Source of the DNA: Synergistaceae bacterium | GTDB lineage: Bacteria > Synergistota > Synergistia > Synergistales > Aminobacteriaceae | Direction: 5' to 3' | NCBI GenBank assembly: GCA_031267575.1 | Contig: JAIRYN010000052.1 | Coordinates: 1-64,000, forward strand | Length of the DNA: 64,000 nt | Part shown: one piece after another, positions 33,542-43,079 of the stretch | How positions within the stretch are numbered: position 1 is the stretch's first letter | How the letters are laid out: every line of letters begins with the position of its first letter | Position numbers and translations under genes: made by a program | Notes under the pieces: generated by a model | Database searches by the model: none | What the model was told of the DNA's origin: nothing | What the model saw: the letters and a program-made list of their open reading frames with translations, nothing else

Positions 33542-34054
33542 TTACTTTTTTTCTCCTGTCTCCTCGGCGCTGGCGGTCTTTGCCTCGGGGGCGCGCTCGT
33601 AGGTTTGCATCACATCTCGAATGGCGTAGGGGTTAGGCATATCGGAAACGGAGATCTCCTCATTGTCCCCCGATGAGGTCACGATGATGCTGCCCGTCTT
33701 TAAAATACGTTGCATGACGCGCTGGCGCACCTGAATCGATCGAATGCTTTTCGTACTGATCTCAATAGAACGACGCCCGATAAGTCCCTCTTCCATCGCG
33801 ATTTCATCGGGTTTTACGACCAATACCACGCGGAAACGGCGGCGCACCATATCCAAAGAAACATAAAGCACGAATACCAAGAAGAAGATCCACAGCCATT
33901 TTTGGTAAGTCCACGCTAAACTCAACTTCGAGGACAAAACCGTCACCACTACCAGGCAAGCAATCATTGCGGCCATGTGCTTATAAAAACTTCTCCATGC
34001 CGGTCTGTATTTTTGTTCGGTCAAGTTTTGTTCTTCCACGTTTTGCTCCTCCAT
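33542..34054 (-). CDS. Bacterial PH-domain (YdbT/DUF304-type) membrane protein
   Basis: About 170 residues. Two hydrophobic helices (HMAAMIACLVVVTVLSS and WLWIFFLVFVLYVSLDMV) are followed by a bPH_2-type domain with VVKPDEIAMEEGLIGRRSIE and IRSIQVRQRVMQRILKTGSI, the pattern of DUF304 proteins. ATG 34054 is preferred because GGGAG lies nine bases before it; the longer start at 34096 has none. The N-terminus repeats EEQNVEEQNLTEQK, from a short duplication. Its role, probably membrane-associated scaffolding or stress-related, is unknown. It is convergent with metX. Confidence 0.78.
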   Translation of the reverse strand: MEEQNVEEQNLTEQKYRPAWRSFYKHMAAMIACLVVVTVLSSKLSLAWTYQKWLWIFFLVFVLYVSLDMVRRRFRVVLVVKPDEIAMEEGLIGRRSIEISTKSIRSIQVRQRVMQRILKTGSIIVTSSGDNEEISVSDMPNPYAIRDVMQTYERAPEAKTASAEETGEKK

Positions 34055-34227
34055 ATGCTCTGTCTCCCATCGCAATCGGCATTCGTCTCGGTTCATGCTT
34101 ATTTATTATATAGTGAATTGGAGTAAAAAACCTAAAAATCTCGCGAAGATCGCGTTTTTGCCTTTCATATCATTATGGTAAACTTCACGTTCGGCATTTA
34201 AAAATTATGTACCGAGGTATAGAGAAC

Positions 34228-35604
34228 ATGCACAAACCCGAACGTATGGCGACCGAGCCTATCCCAAAGCTGATTCTCCTCTTCGCCCTGCCCTCCATCA
34301 TCGGAATGCTAGCCAACGCCCTCTACAACATCGTGGACCGCATGTTCGTCGGATTGTACGTCGGTCCGGGCGGGCTGGCCGCCATCAGCCTCTGTTTTCC
34401 CTTCATGATTTTCAACATTGCCATCTGCCTGTTGCTGGGGGTCGGGGCCGGACCTCTGATGTCTATTGCCCTGGGGGAGAAGGACGAGAAGAGAGCCGAG
34501 CGCATCCTGGGCACCGCGGCGGCGGGGGCCTTTATCGGCGCCTGTGTCGTTTCGCTTCTGGGCTCCTGGAAAATCGACGCCATTCTAAAACTCGTCGGGA
34601 CCAGCGAGACGCTGTTCTCCCAGGCGCGAGAGTATATGAAGATCATCCTGTGGGGGATTCCCTTCGCTAATGTAGCTTTCACCTTGAATTTCTGCATCCG
34701 CGCTGAAGGCCGGCCGACTTTCGCCATGGGAACACAAATGGTCGGGGCGTTTTCCAACATCGTCTTGGACGCCCTCCTCATCGTGGGTATGGATATGGGG
34801 GTGGCCGGCGCGGCCTGGGGGACGATCATCTCGCAAGGAATCTCCGCGGCCTGGGCCCTCTCCTTTTACCTGCGCCGCCTGGGCGTGCTGCGCTTAAACT
34901 GGAAGCACTTCTCCCCTTCCCTGCTGACGCAGATGTTGCCCTTGGGTTTTTCTTCCTTTTTAACGGAGGCCTCGTTTACCCTCTTCTCTCTTCTCTTCAA
35001 CAGGGCGCTGGTCACCCATGGAGGCGACCTGGCGGTTTCGGCTATGGGGGCCTTTATGGGGTGGGACTCCCTTTTATTCTTGCCGGTCATAGGTATAGGA
35101 GAAGCGGCAGGGACGCTTCTCGCCTACAACTACGGCGCGCGTTTTATGGGGCGCATTTTGGAGATTTTAAAGTGGGCGCTGGGCCTGGGGTCGGCCTACT
35201 TCCTCTGTAGCGCGGGAAGTGTCTACCTATGGGCCGAGAAAATGCTGCGACTTTTCACCACCGACGCTGAACTTCTGGAGATGGCCTCCGAGGGCGCTCG
35301 AATATCCTACGCTGGGGTTCTTTTCGTGGGAATCACTCTGATCTCGCTCAGCTTCTTTCAAGGACTGGGGAAAGCCAAGATATGCCTTTTCCTGAACTTG
35401 ACGCGCCAATTTATTTTTTTGATCCCGGCTATTTGGTTTCTACCCAAAATCTGGGGGCTGTCAGGAATCTGGTACTGCTTCCCCACCATGGACGTGGGGG
35501 GCGGCCTCGTGGCCCTCTGCTTTCTTTTGCGGGCTTACAGGCGCCTGGGCCTGAGTAGATTGGAACCCGGTCGAAAACAGAAAAACTCGCACGAATCGCC
35601 ATAA
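34228..35604 (+). CDS. MATE-family efflux transporter
   Basis: A multidrug/oligosaccharidyl-lipid/polysaccharide superfamily protein of 458 residues with 12 predicted helices in two homologous halves. ALPSIIGMLANALYNIVDRMFVG in helix 1 and ISQGISAAWALSFYLRR near the middle are typical of DinF/NorM-like members. It would export cationic or other compounds using Na+ or H+. ATG 34228 has GAGG ten bases upstream. It is unrelated in position to the second MATE gene at 43940, which is in a different cluster. The substrate is unknown. Confidence 0.9.
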   Translation: MHKPERMATEPIPKLILLFALPSIIGMLANALYNIVDRMFVGLYVGPGGLAAISLCFPFMIFNIAICLLLGVGAGPLMSIALGEKDEKRAERILGTAAAGAFIGACVVSLLGSWKIDAILKLVGTSETLFSQAREYMKIILWGIPFANVAFTLNFCIRAEGRPTFAMGTQMVGAFSNIVLDALLIVGMDMGVAGAAWGTIISQGISAAWALSFYLRRLGVLRLNWKHFSPSLLTQMLPLGFSSFLTEASFTLFSLLFNRALVTHGGDLAVSAMGAFMGWDSLLFLPVIGIGEAAGTLLAYNYGARFMGRILEILKWALGLGSAYFLCSAGSVYLWAEKMLRLFTTDAELLEMASEGARISYAGVLFVGITLISLSFFQGLGKAKICLFLNLTRQFIFLIPAIWFLPKIWGLSGIWYCFPTMDVGGGLVALCFLLRAYRRLGLSRLEPGRKQKNSHESP

Positions 35605-35709
35605 TGAGGAATCTCTCTGTATAATAGTGCCAACACGTCGAAACATTGTAATGAAATACCTAGAATGAAATCCCTAAATTATTTCGACTGTGCTTAGGAG
35701 GTGTCAGGT

Positions 35710-36888
35710 TTGAAGAACTTTACATGGTGGAACCCTACAATTGTGATTTTTGGTCGAGACACGATCCCTCAGATCGCCGATCAACTAGCTGCCATAGACG
35801 CAAAGAGTGCGCTTTTGGTTTACGGCGGTAAGGCGATTTTCAAAAATGGCGTCTATTCGCGGGTGACGGAAGCGTTGGCCCAAAAAAATATCGCCTTCCC
35901 AGAGCTTGGCGGAGTGAAGCCCAACCCTACCATCGACAAGGTCCGCGAGGGCGTGGCTCGGATCAAAGCGTCTGCAGTGGATGCCGTGGTGCCTGTGGGG
36001 GGAGGCAGCGTTTTTGACACGGCCAAGGCCATCGCGGCGGGGGTCCTGTACGATGAGGATCCTTGGGATTTTTTTGAGGGAAAGGCGGCGGAACCGCAAG
36101 GCGCATTGCCGATTTTCGGCGTTTTGACGGCCTCGGCCACGGCTAGCGAAGTTAACAACATCTCGGTGGTCTCTAACCCCGAAAAAGAGTCGAAAACCTC
36201 GTGCAGCAGCCCCTTTTTGTTTCCCCGCGTCTCTATCATCGACCCATCGGTACAGTGTTCTCTGCCGGAGTCCCAGACGGTCAACGGTGGCATCGATATC
36301 ATCGCCCACACCCTGGAGCGCCTTTTCGACGGAGCGACCGGCGTCGACCTGATGGACGAACAGGGATACGCCATCATCAAGAGCATGATGAAGCTGATCC
36401 CTCAGTTACGCTCCGACCCCGATGACTACGAGGCTCGCGCGCAGTACGCCTGGGCGGCGTCTCTGGGTCACAATGGATCTCTTTCCTGCGGGCGCGGCGA
36501 GAGAGGGGACTTTTCCTCTCATAAACTTGGACATTCCCTCAGCCTCCTTTTCGGAGTAGCGCACGGGGCGTCTTTGGCGGTGATGATGCCCGCGTGGGCT
36601 CGCTATCTCTACAGGGACAACCCCGCGCCCTTCGCCCGCTTCGCGGAAGCGGTGTTCGGCATTGAGCAAGACGCAGGGCGAGATGAGGAAGAGACGGCTC
36701 TCGAAGGTATCGAGCGACTGGAGAGCTTTTATCGTTCAATAGGGGCGTCGACCACTTTGCGCGAGCTGAATATCGGCGAGGCGGATATTGAACGAGTCGC
36801 CCAGAACGCTGCCGCGTTCGCGCCCTTCGGTGTCTTGAAGTCCCTTTCCGCCGAGGATATTTTGGAAATTTACAAGTTGGCTTATTGA
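35710..36888 (+). CDS. Iron-containing alcohol dehydrogenase (butanol dehydrogenase type)
   Basis: A 392-residue group III alcohol dehydrogenase, NAD(P)H-dependent. NPTIVIFGRDTI opens the domain, PVGGGSVFDTAKAIAAG binds the dinucleotide, and the iron ligands lie in the region NGGIDIIAHTLERLF and the C-terminal HSLSLLFGVAHGASLAVMMPAW, where both His motifs are present. TTG 35710 is chosen because AGGAGG (35696-35701) is eight bases upstream, while it would overlap the GTG at 35701. It may reduce an aldehyde to alcohol in fermentation. It appears monocistronic. Confidence 0.9.
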   Translation: MKNFTWWNPTIVIFGRDTIPQIADQLAAIDAKSALLVYGGKAIFKNGVYSRVTEALAQKNIAFPELGGVKPNPTIDKVREGVARIKASAVDAVVPVGGGSVFDTAKAIAAGVLYDEDPWDFFEGKAAEPQGALPIFGVLTASATASEVNNISVVSNPEKESKTSCSSPFLFPRVSIIDPSVQCSLPESQTVNGGIDIIAHTLERLFDGATGVDLMDEQGYAIIKSMMKLIPQLRSDPDDYEARAQYAWAASLGHNGSLSCGRGERGDFSSHKLGHSLSLLFGVAHGASLAVMMPAWARYLYRDNPAPFARFAEAVFGIEQDAGRDEEETALEGIERLESFYRSIGASTTLRELNIGEADIERVAQNAAAFAPFGVLKSLSAEDILEIYKLAY

Positions 36889-36945
36889 TTTCAAATTTAG
36901 CTGCGTTTGGTCACATATTCGATCATTTGAATCGGGGGGTTTTGT

Positions 36946-38073
36946 ATGGAGCTTTTCAATGGTATTTTTATGTTGACGTGGCAACAGGCGGTTATGCTCG
37001 TGGTCGGTTTAACGATGGTCTACTTGGCTATCGCCAAGGAGTACGAACCGACGCTGCTGCTTCCTATGGGCTTTGGCACAATATTGGTGAACATTCCTTT
37101 GTCCTCCGCCCTGACCCAAATCAGCGGCGGGCATATCGAAATCGGCGCAATCACCCGCCTTTTCGATATGGGAATCGCAACGGAGCTTTTTCCTCTTCTA
37201 ATTTTCATCGCCATCGGGGCGATGATCGACTTCAAGCCCCTTTTCTTGACGCCCGTGGCGATGGTGTTTGGTCTGATGGCCCAAGGAGGTATCTTCCTCA
37301 CAATGGGTATTGCCTGGTACTTCTTCGGTTTTTCCATCCGGGAAGCAGCCTCCATCGGCATCATCGGCGCGGCGGACGGGCCAACTTCTATTTACGTCGC
37401 TAACCGCTTCGCCCCCCACTTGCTGGGTTCCATATCGGTGGCCGCGTATTCCTACATGTCGCTGGTTCCTATTATTCAGCCGCCTGTGATTCGTTTACTG
37501 ACGACAAAAGCGGAGCGCCGTATCCCCATGACGTTCCATGAAAGGGAAGTCTCGCAAAGGGCCAAGATCCTGTTTCCCATCGTGGTTACGTTGATATCGG
37601 GAATTCTAGTGCCGGCCTCGGCCTCCCTCATCGGTTTCCTGATGTTTGGCAACCTACTGCGGGAGTGCGGCGTCGTGAATCGCTTGGCCCAAGGCGCTCA
37701 GAATGAGCTGGCGAATATCGTGACGATCCTTCTGGGACTCGCGATCTCCAACAAGATGACTGGCGAGGAGTTTTTGCAGGCCAGAACGCTGGGTATTATG
37801 GCGCTAGGGTTGGTGGCTTTCATACTGGACACGGCTGTGGGAGTGGTCACGGCTAAGATCTTGAACCTCTTCTTGACTCACAAGATCAACCCCATGATCG
37901 GAGCGGCGGGAATCTCCGCTTTTCCCATGTCTTCCCGGGTGATCCAGAGAATGGCGGCGAAGGAGGACAAGCATAACTTCATCTTAATGCAGGCCGTGGG
38001 GGCCAATGTCTCTGGTCAAATTGGATCGGTTTTGGCGGGTGGCTTACTGCTGGCTTACCTGGCTGGTTTGTAA
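36946..38073 (+). CDS. Sodium ion-translocating decarboxylase beta subunit (OadB/GcdB/MmdB)
   Basis: An integral membrane protein of 375 residues with about 10-11 helices. It is the subunit that couples biotin-carboxyl decarboxylation to Na+ export. The functional Asp lies in GIIGAADGPTSIYVAN and the Na+ site helix is GANVSGQIGSVLAGG; FIAIGAMIDFKPL and GIMALGLVAFILDTAVGV are family blocks. GGGGGG stands eight bases before the ATG. No carboxyltransferase alpha, biotin carrier or gamma subunit is adjacent, so its partners must be encoded elsewhere. A strong terminator follows. Confidence 0.93.
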   Translation: MELFNGIFMLTWQQAVMLVVGLTMVYLAIAKEYEPTLLLPMGFGTILVNIPLSSALTQISGGHIEIGAITRLFDMGIATELFPLLIFIAIGAMIDFKPLFLTPVAMVFGLMAQGGIFLTMGIAWYFFGFSIREAASIGIIGAADGPTSIYVANRFAPHLLGSISVAAYSYMSLVPIIQPPVIRLLTTKAERRIPMTFHEREVSQRAKILFPIVVTLISGILVPASASLIGFLMFGNLLRECGVVNRLAQGAQNELANIVTILLGLAISNKMTGEEFLQARTLGIMALGLVAFILDTAVGVVTAKILNLFLTHKINPMIGAAGISAFPMSSRVIQRMAAKEDKHNFILMQAVGANVSGQIGSVLAGGLLLAYLAGL

Positions 38074-38156
38074 GAAGCACACCATCAGAAAATCACGACC
38101 AGAAAATCACGTTTATTGCTTGCTCTAATTCATTGCTTGCTCTAAAGTAGCGTAAT

Positions 38157-38197
38157 AAAAATCCCCTCTCCGCAATCACGATGGAGAGGGGATTTTA
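38157..38197. terminator. Bidirectional intrinsic terminator
   Basis: AAAATCCCCTCTCC pairs with GGAGAGGGGATTTT around an 11-base loop, giving T-runs on either strand. It serves the plus-strand decarboxylase gene and the minus-strand binding-protein gene that converge here. Confidence 0.95.
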
Positions 38198-38217
38198 TAT
38201 CTGTTCGGTGTTTTTGG

Positions 38218-39363
38218 TTATTCCGGTCTGACCTTCTTGAAGAACAGCGCTTTTTTCTGGGCGGTGTCACAAACCAGCATAACACCGTCCTTGTCCTTGG
38301 GGTTATGAAATTCGTCCATCGTCAAAACGGCGTGCAGTAGCTTCAGATCTTTCGTGGCCTCTAGGGCGTCTCTCACCTTTACGGGATCGTCCGTGCCCGC
38401 ACGCTCAATGGCGTCCTTAAGCCAGTACATGCAATCATAAGCCATGACGGCATTCATGAACTCCTGACATTCGGTGCCCGTCTTTTCCTTATATTTGTCG
38501 AAGAACGGCTGTAAGGTGGGGTCGTAACGATCTACGTGGCTAACCCAATAGGTATTGCCCAAAGCATCCCCGGCCACCTCCCACATGAAGTCGCCGTAAC
38601 CGTCGCCGCCGATAATCGTTTGTTGAATGCCCAATTCACGCGCCTGTTTTACGGCCAAGGGCAGAGATTTGCCCATAAAAGGGAAGATCAGAACGTCCAC
38701 GTCGCTGTCTTTGATGTTGGTGAGCTGAGAGCGAAAGTCCACGTCATCGCCGCGGAACCCTTCGTCAACCAGGATCTTTCCTCCGTATTCCTGGAAACTG
38801 GAGACGAAGAACTCTCTTTGGCCCTGGGAGTAGTCGCTCGACACATCGTAGAGAATCGCCGCCTTACTGAGGTTCAAGTCCTTGGCCGCGAAATAGGCCA
38901 TCATACGGCCCTGGTAGGGATCCAGGAAACAGATACGGAAGTTGTAGGGACGAACCTTTCCTTCCTCATCTATGGTGACCAGGGGATTCGTGGGCAGCGT
39001 GCCGAGGTGGGAAACTCGAGCCCTGTTGAAAATAGGCGCGGCAGAGATGCAGAGTCCGCTTCCGCTGGGTCCGAGAACCGCTATTACCTTGTCCGATTCG
39101 ACCAAGCGTCGAGCCGCGTTGACCATGTCCTCCTGTCGCGTGCGGCAATCGTACATAATGAGTTCAATGGGTTTGCCGAGAATGCCGCCCGCCGCGTTGA
39201 TTTCCTCGACCGCGATCTTAACCGACTCGACCTCCGCCACACCGTAGGCTGCAAAGTCACCTGTCACAGTGGCGATCTCGCCGATCTTGATCGTGTTCGC
39301 TCCCCACGCGGGAAAGCTCCACAGTAACGACAACATGATACTAAACATCATAACTCTTTTCAT
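38218..39363 (-). CDS. Stand-alone LivK-type substrate-binding protein
   Basis: A 381-residue periplasmic binding protein, type I fold. The signal peptide MKRVMMFSIMLSLLWSFPAW ends Gly-Ala-Asn. TIKIGEIATVTGDFAAYGVAE and AAGGILGKPIELIMYDCRT are typical HAAT blocks, and AVLGPSGSGLCISAAP contacts ligand. AGGAGG lies seven bases before the ATG. No permease or ATPase genes adjoin it, so it may feed the LivHMGF system encoded at 3-6.7 kb or a distant one. It differs clearly from the LivK at 1811-3037 (different spacing and length). Ligand unknown. Confidence 0.9.
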   Translation of the reverse strand: MKRVMMFSIMLSLLWSFPAWGANTIKIGEIATVTGDFAAYGVAEVESVKIAVEEINAAGGILGKPIELIMYDCRTRQEDMVNAARRLVESDKVIAVLGPSGSGLCISAAPIFNRARVSHLGTLPTNPLVTIDEEGKVRPYNFRICFLDPYQGRMMAYFAAKDLNLSKAAILYDVSSDYSQGQREFFVSSFQEYGGKILVDEGFRGDDVDFRSQLTNIKDSDVDVLIFPFMGKSLPLAVKQARELGIQQTIIGGDGYGDFMWEVAGDALGNTYWVSHVDRYDPTLQPFFDKYKEKTGTECQEFMNAVMAYDCMYWLKDAIERAGTDDPVKVRDALEATKDLKLLHAVLTMDEFHNPKDKDGVMLVCDTAQKKALFFKKVRPE

Positions 39364-39395
39364 TCTAAAACCTCCTTCATCGAATTTTTGGCGCT

Positions 39396-39427
39396 ATAAG
39401 AGCATAAGAGCATAAGAGCATAAGAGA
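39396..39427. repeat. Four tandem 8-bp units (ATAAGAGC)
   Basis: Four head-to-tail copies, the last with one change, lie in the upstream region of the stand-alone binding-protein gene. Confidence 0.95.
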
Positions 39428-39484
39428 GAGATTGCTTTGAACTTTCTATATTATTTTATTTTTTTGGAATCGTTTTGCGTATCC

Positions 39485-39827
39485 TTGACATACTTCCACG
39501 ACTAAAGTCATGGTATTCTAAGATCGACAAAGACAGCCGACAAACCGGTCTTACGTCTTCTCTTTTAATTCTCTTTTAAGAGTGAATGCCCCCACTCTGA
39601 GAATATTTACGAGAATATTTACAGCCGCATTGCTATCCCGATTGATATCCTGATTAATATTCTGGTCGTGTTCCACCCCGCATCCGCATCTCACATTGAT
39701 AAGCCATAAAAGGAGTTTAACATGAAAGTAGACATATGACAAGAAACCAAATACAGAATCAACACCGCCAACGGCGGTGTTGATTCTCATCCAATGGCTT
39801 CAGCCGTTGGATGAGAATCGCTTTATC
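39485..39827 (-). mobile_element. IS608-type mini-element, copy D (343 bp)
   Basis: Minus-strand copy: GTAA 39828-39831 (TTAC) precedes it and it ends at TTGA 39485-39488 (TCAA). AAAG and GAAT guides are kept. The internal TnpB tail has local expansions (NINQDINRDSNAAVNILVNI), that is, duplicated short segments. Its left hairpin differs from the other copies, forming a longer stem GATTCTCATCCAACGGCT with AGCCATTGGATGAGAATC. Confidence 0.88.
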
Positions 39828-39901
39828 GTAAGCTATGAAAAAATACTGTTTTAGGCTCTCTGTGTTATGATAAAAAAAATAGAAACAAGGATGGGACAAA
39901 A

Positions 39902-40747
39902 ATGCGTCAATACAAACTGGCATACAAACTGGCGGCTTTCGACATGGATGAGACCCTTTTGGCTCCCGATGCCTCCCTTTCTGAATACGCGGTGGGTGTT
40001 CTTCGCGCAATCGAAAAAACGGGGGCAAAGATCGTTCCTTGCACGGGACGCCCTTATGGGGGAACTTTGCCCCACCTGCGGCGTATTGGCCTGGAGACCT
40101 GGGGGGTATTCTGCAACGGCGCTCAGATCCGCGGCGCTCTGAGCGGAGACATTCTGAGCGAGTATCCCATGCTCCTGGAAGATGCCCTGGCGGCGACGCG
40201 CATGGGTGAGGAGGCGGGAGGACACACGCGGTTATATATGGGAGACCGCGTTTATGTTGCCCATATTGTCGAGGACGACAGGCGCTACATCCAGCGGACG
40301 GGTTCCGCCGTGGAGGAAGTGGGAAACCTCTACGCCTTTCTAGAAAAAAATCTGGAAGCAAACTCGAACCACAGCCTTTTGAAATTAATGAATGTGATGC
40401 CTGACCCCGAATCCGTTCCAGCGCTTTTCGAGAAAAGCAGGCGTTTTTTCGAGGGACGGCTTTACGTCACCCAAAGTCTTTTGACTTTCGTCGAATACAT
40501 GCGGGCCGACGCATCTAAGGGCATAGGGTTGAAAATTCTAGCCGACCGTTGGGGTATCGCTAAAGAAGACATTGTCGTCGCAGGAGATCACCTCAACGAC
40601 TTAACTTTGTTCGCGGAGGCGGGGTTCTCCATCGCGCCTCAAAACGCCCGACCCGCCGTGCGCGAAGCCGCGTCCTGCGTCTGTCGGAGCAACGCCGAGG
40701 ACGGCGTGGCCAGAAAACTCGCGGAGATCTTCGAGATCTCCCTATAA
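39902..40747 (+). CDS. HAD-superfamily (Cof-type, IIB) hydrolase
   Basis: A 281-residue phosphatase of the Cof/YbiV type. The nucleophile motif is AAFDMDETLL with Asp14 and Asp16, motif II is PCTGRPYGG, motif III Lys is in ASKGIGLKIL, and motif IV is VVAGDHLNDLTLF. A large alpha/beta cap (residues about 85-190) marks subclass IIB. These enzymes dephosphorylate sugar phosphates or flavin intermediates; the specific substrate is unknown. AAGGA lies nine bases before the ATG. The N-terminus QYKLAYKLAAF contains a duplicated YKLA from a 12-base tandem duplication. Confidence 0.9.
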   Translation: MRQYKLAYKLAAFDMDETLLAPDASLSEYAVGVLRAIEKTGAKIVPCTGRPYGGTLPHLRRIGLETWGVFCNGAQIRGALSGDILSEYPMLLEDALAATRMGEEAGGHTRLYMGDRVYVAHIVEDDRRYIQRTGSAVEEVGNLYAFLEKNLEANSNHSLLKLMNVMPDPESVPALFEKSRRFFEGRLYVTQSLLTFVEYMRADASKGIGLKILADRWGIAKEDIVVAGDHLNDLTLFAEAGFSIAPQNARPAVREAASCVCRSNAEDGVARKLAEIFEISL

Positions 40748-40800
40748 AGTCTGGAGTCGACTGGAGAACCTTAAATTCTTATACGGAAGGAGGTTTTTTT

Positions 40801-42054
40801 ATGAAGTGGGAAATGGTCGATGGGGTGTTCAATCTTATTTTTGACCCACTTTTCACGACGGCGGTGGCGGCGATTTTCTTTATTGTTGGGGTGACGTTGC
40901 GGCGTCACATTGTGTTTTTGACGCGTTTTTGTATCCCCCCTGCGGTTATCGGTGGACTGATCATAGCCCTGATGGTGTTGGGGATACACCATCAGGGAGG
41001 AGCTTCGGTGTCCTTTAACACGGTAATGCAAACCCCAATGATGCTGGCCTTTTTCACAACCATAGGGATTGGAGGTAGCTTATCGCTTTTGAGCCGTGGA
41101 GGTAAGGCTTTGCTCGTTTACCTGGTTGTCTGTTGGGGACTGGCGGTTTTTCAAAACGCGTTCGGAGCTGGTTTAGCTACACTGTTCAATATACACGCGG
41201 TGCTTGGGATTATGGCTGGGGCCGTCTCTCTAGAGGGTGGTCATGGAGCCGCGGCAGCCTTCGGGCCAACGGCGGAGAGCCTGGGTGTTGTGGGAGCTCA
41301 AGCGGTAGCCATTGCCTCCGCGACCTACGGCCTCATTGCGGGTGGTCTTCTAGGCGGTCCTGTTGCTAGTTGGTTGATCAGTAAGAACAACTTGGAGTTG
41401 ACCGCATCCCAGGAACGCATTTTTCAAGAACACCGAGACGCCGGCAAGAAGACAGAACTAAGCGACAGCTTCGATCTTTTCCGCATGTTGGCACTGGTTC
41501 TCGTCATCATGGCAATCGGCAGCATGGTTTCAAATTGGTTCAACAACCAAGCCAAAAATGTTTGGCAATGGGAAAACTTCTCCCTGCCTGACTACGTGGG
41601 CGCCATGTTTGTCGCGGTGGTTTTTCGCAACCTGAACGACGTGCTGAAAGTGATCAAGATTTATAACAAGGCTATAGACCTGATCGCGGAAACTTCGATC
41701 GGACTTTTCCTCACGATGGCGATGATGAGCCTCCGTATCTGGGACCTCTACGACCTGGCGATTCCGTTGATCGCGATTTTGCTCCTTCAGACGGCAGCAA
41801 TCGCGGTTGTGGGCATATTTGTCCTTTTTCCGATTTTGGGCAAGGACTACGACGCGGCAGTCATGTGTTCGGGGTTCCTTGGACACGGATTGGGGGCCAC
41901 GCCAAACGCCGTCTCAAACATGAATACAGTGTGCGAGCGTTATCGGGTGATGTCTTACAAGGCATTTCTGATCGTTCCCCTCTGCGGGGCGGTGCTAATT
42001 GATCTTGTTGGCATTCCCAATATCGTCTGGTTCATCAATTATTTCACACATTGA
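40801..42054 (+). CDS. gltS: Sodium/glutamate symporter GltS
   Basis: An inner-membrane Na+:glutamate symporter of 417 residues with about 10-12 helices and two inverted halves. The re-entrant-loop motifs SLEGGHGAAAAFGPT and GFLGHGLGATPNAVSNM are the GltS signature pair. A cytoplasmic loop rich in charged residues (SKNNLELTASQERIFQEH) lies in the centre. GGAGG is eight bases before the ATG. It stands immediately before ftcD, consistent with glutamate/histidine utilisation, although the gap contains a tandem repeat. Confidence 0.94.
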   Translation: MKWEMVDGVFNLIFDPLFTTAVAAIFFIVGVTLRRHIVFLTRFCIPPAVIGGLIIALMVLGIHHQGGASVSFNTVMQTPMMLAFFTTIGIGGSLSLLSRGGKALLVYLVVCWGLAVFQNAFGAGLATLFNIHAVLGIMAGAVSLEGGHGAAAAFGPTAESLGVVGAQAVAIASATYGLIAGGLLGGPVASWLISKNNLELTASQERIFQEHRDAGKKTELSDSFDLFRMLALVLVIMAIGSMVSNWFNNQAKNVWQWENFSLPDYVGAMFVAVVFRNLNDVLKVIKIYNKAIDLIAETSIGLFLTMAMMSLRIWDLYDLAIPLIAILLLQTAAIAVVGIFVLFPILGKDYDAAVMCSGFLGHGLGATPNAVSNMNTVCERYRVMSYKAFLIVPLCGAVLIDLVGIPNIVWFINYFTH

Positions 42055-42126
42055 GAAGTAATTGAGAAGTAATTGAGAAGTAATTGCAAAGTAATTGAAA
42101 AATAATTGAAAAATAATTGAAAAGTC
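42050..42126. repeat. Seven tandem 11-bp units (ATTGAGAAGTA)
   Basis: Seven head-to-tail 11-base units, the first three identical and the rest with one to three changes. The array starts within the last codon of gltS and ends 22 bases before ftcD. Confidence 0.95.
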
Positions 42127-42148
42127 GTCAGGGAAAGGATGGAAAACC

Positions 42149-43048
42149 ATGAGTCAATTGGTGGAATGCGTTCCGAATTTTAGCGAGGGGCGGCGGGCAG
42201 AGGTCATTGACGCCATCGTGGACGCGGCGCGTATCGTGCCGGGAGTGAAGGTACTGGATCACTCCTCCGACGTCGATCATAACCGGACGGTTTTGACGTT
42301 TGTTGGTGAACCTCAGGCGGCCAAAAAAGCGGCGTTTGCCTGTTGCGCCAAGGCCGCTGAGCTGATCGACATGGAAAAACACAAGGGCGGACATCCCCGC
42401 ATCGGCGCCACGGACGTGATCCCCTTTGTTCCCATTTCCGGAGTCACGATGGAAGAGTGCGTCGCTTTGGCTCACGAGCTGGGCAAGGAAATTGCGGAAA
42501 AGCTCTTGATTCCTGTGTACTTCTACGAGGCCGCGGCCAAGCGGGCAAGCATGAAAGCCCTTCCCGACGTGCGCAAAGGGGAATACGAGGGACTGAAGAT
42601 GGCCATCAAGACTCCTGAACGGGCGCCGGACGAAGGACCCCAGGCGACGCACCCGACGGCAGGCGCGACGGTGGTGGGGGCACGGCCGTTTTTGGTGGCC
42701 TTCAACATCAACCTGAACACCCCGGATATCGCGATCGCCAAGCGAATCGCCCAAACCATCCGCGCGGCCAAGGGCGGTTACGTGAACTGCCGCGCCATTG
42801 GCTTGCTTTTAGATGACCGAAAAATCGCGCAGGTCTCCATCAACATGACGGACTATACCTCCACACCTCTTCATCGCGTTTTCGAGACGGTAAAGTCTGA
42901 GGCCGCCCGTTACGGCGTCAACGTCGTGGGCAGCGAAGTCATTGGTCTAACCCCCATGCAGGCGCTGGTAGACGCTGCGGTTTTCTACCTCCGCGTAGAG
43001 GATTTCAAACGCGAACAGGTTTTGGAGGCTCGTCTTCTCGAAGAATAA
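42149..43048 (+). CDS. ftcD: Glutamate formimidoyltransferase
   Basis: A 299-residue enzyme transferring the formimino group from N-formimino-L-glutamate (from histidine) to tetrahydrofolate. LVECVPNFSEGRR opens the protein and HKGGHPRIGATDVIPFVP holds the catalytic His near residue 82. The C-terminal half includes VVGARPFLVAFNINLNT and SINMTDYTSTPLHRVFE. Only the transferase is present; the cyclodeaminase domain found in fused FtcD is not. AAGGA lies nine bases before the ATG. Linked to gltS upstream and to a HutD/Ves protein downstream (convergent). Confidence 0.95.
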   Translation: MSQLVECVPNFSEGRRAEVIDAIVDAARIVPGVKVLDHSSDVDHNRTVLTFVGEPQAAKKAAFACCAKAAELIDMEKHKGGHPRIGATDVIPFVPISGVTMEECVALAHELGKEIAEKLLIPVYFYEAAAKRASMKALPDVRKGEYEGLKMAIKTPERAPDEGPQATHPTAGATVVGARPFLVAFNINLNTPDIAIAKRIAQTIRAAKGGYVNCRAIGLLLDDRKIAQVSINMTDYTSTPLHRVFETVKSEAARYGVNVVGSEVIGLTPMQALVDAAVFYLRVEDFKREQVLEARLLEE

Positions 43049-43079
43049 TAAGCTGAAGAATAATAAGCTAAAGAATAAG

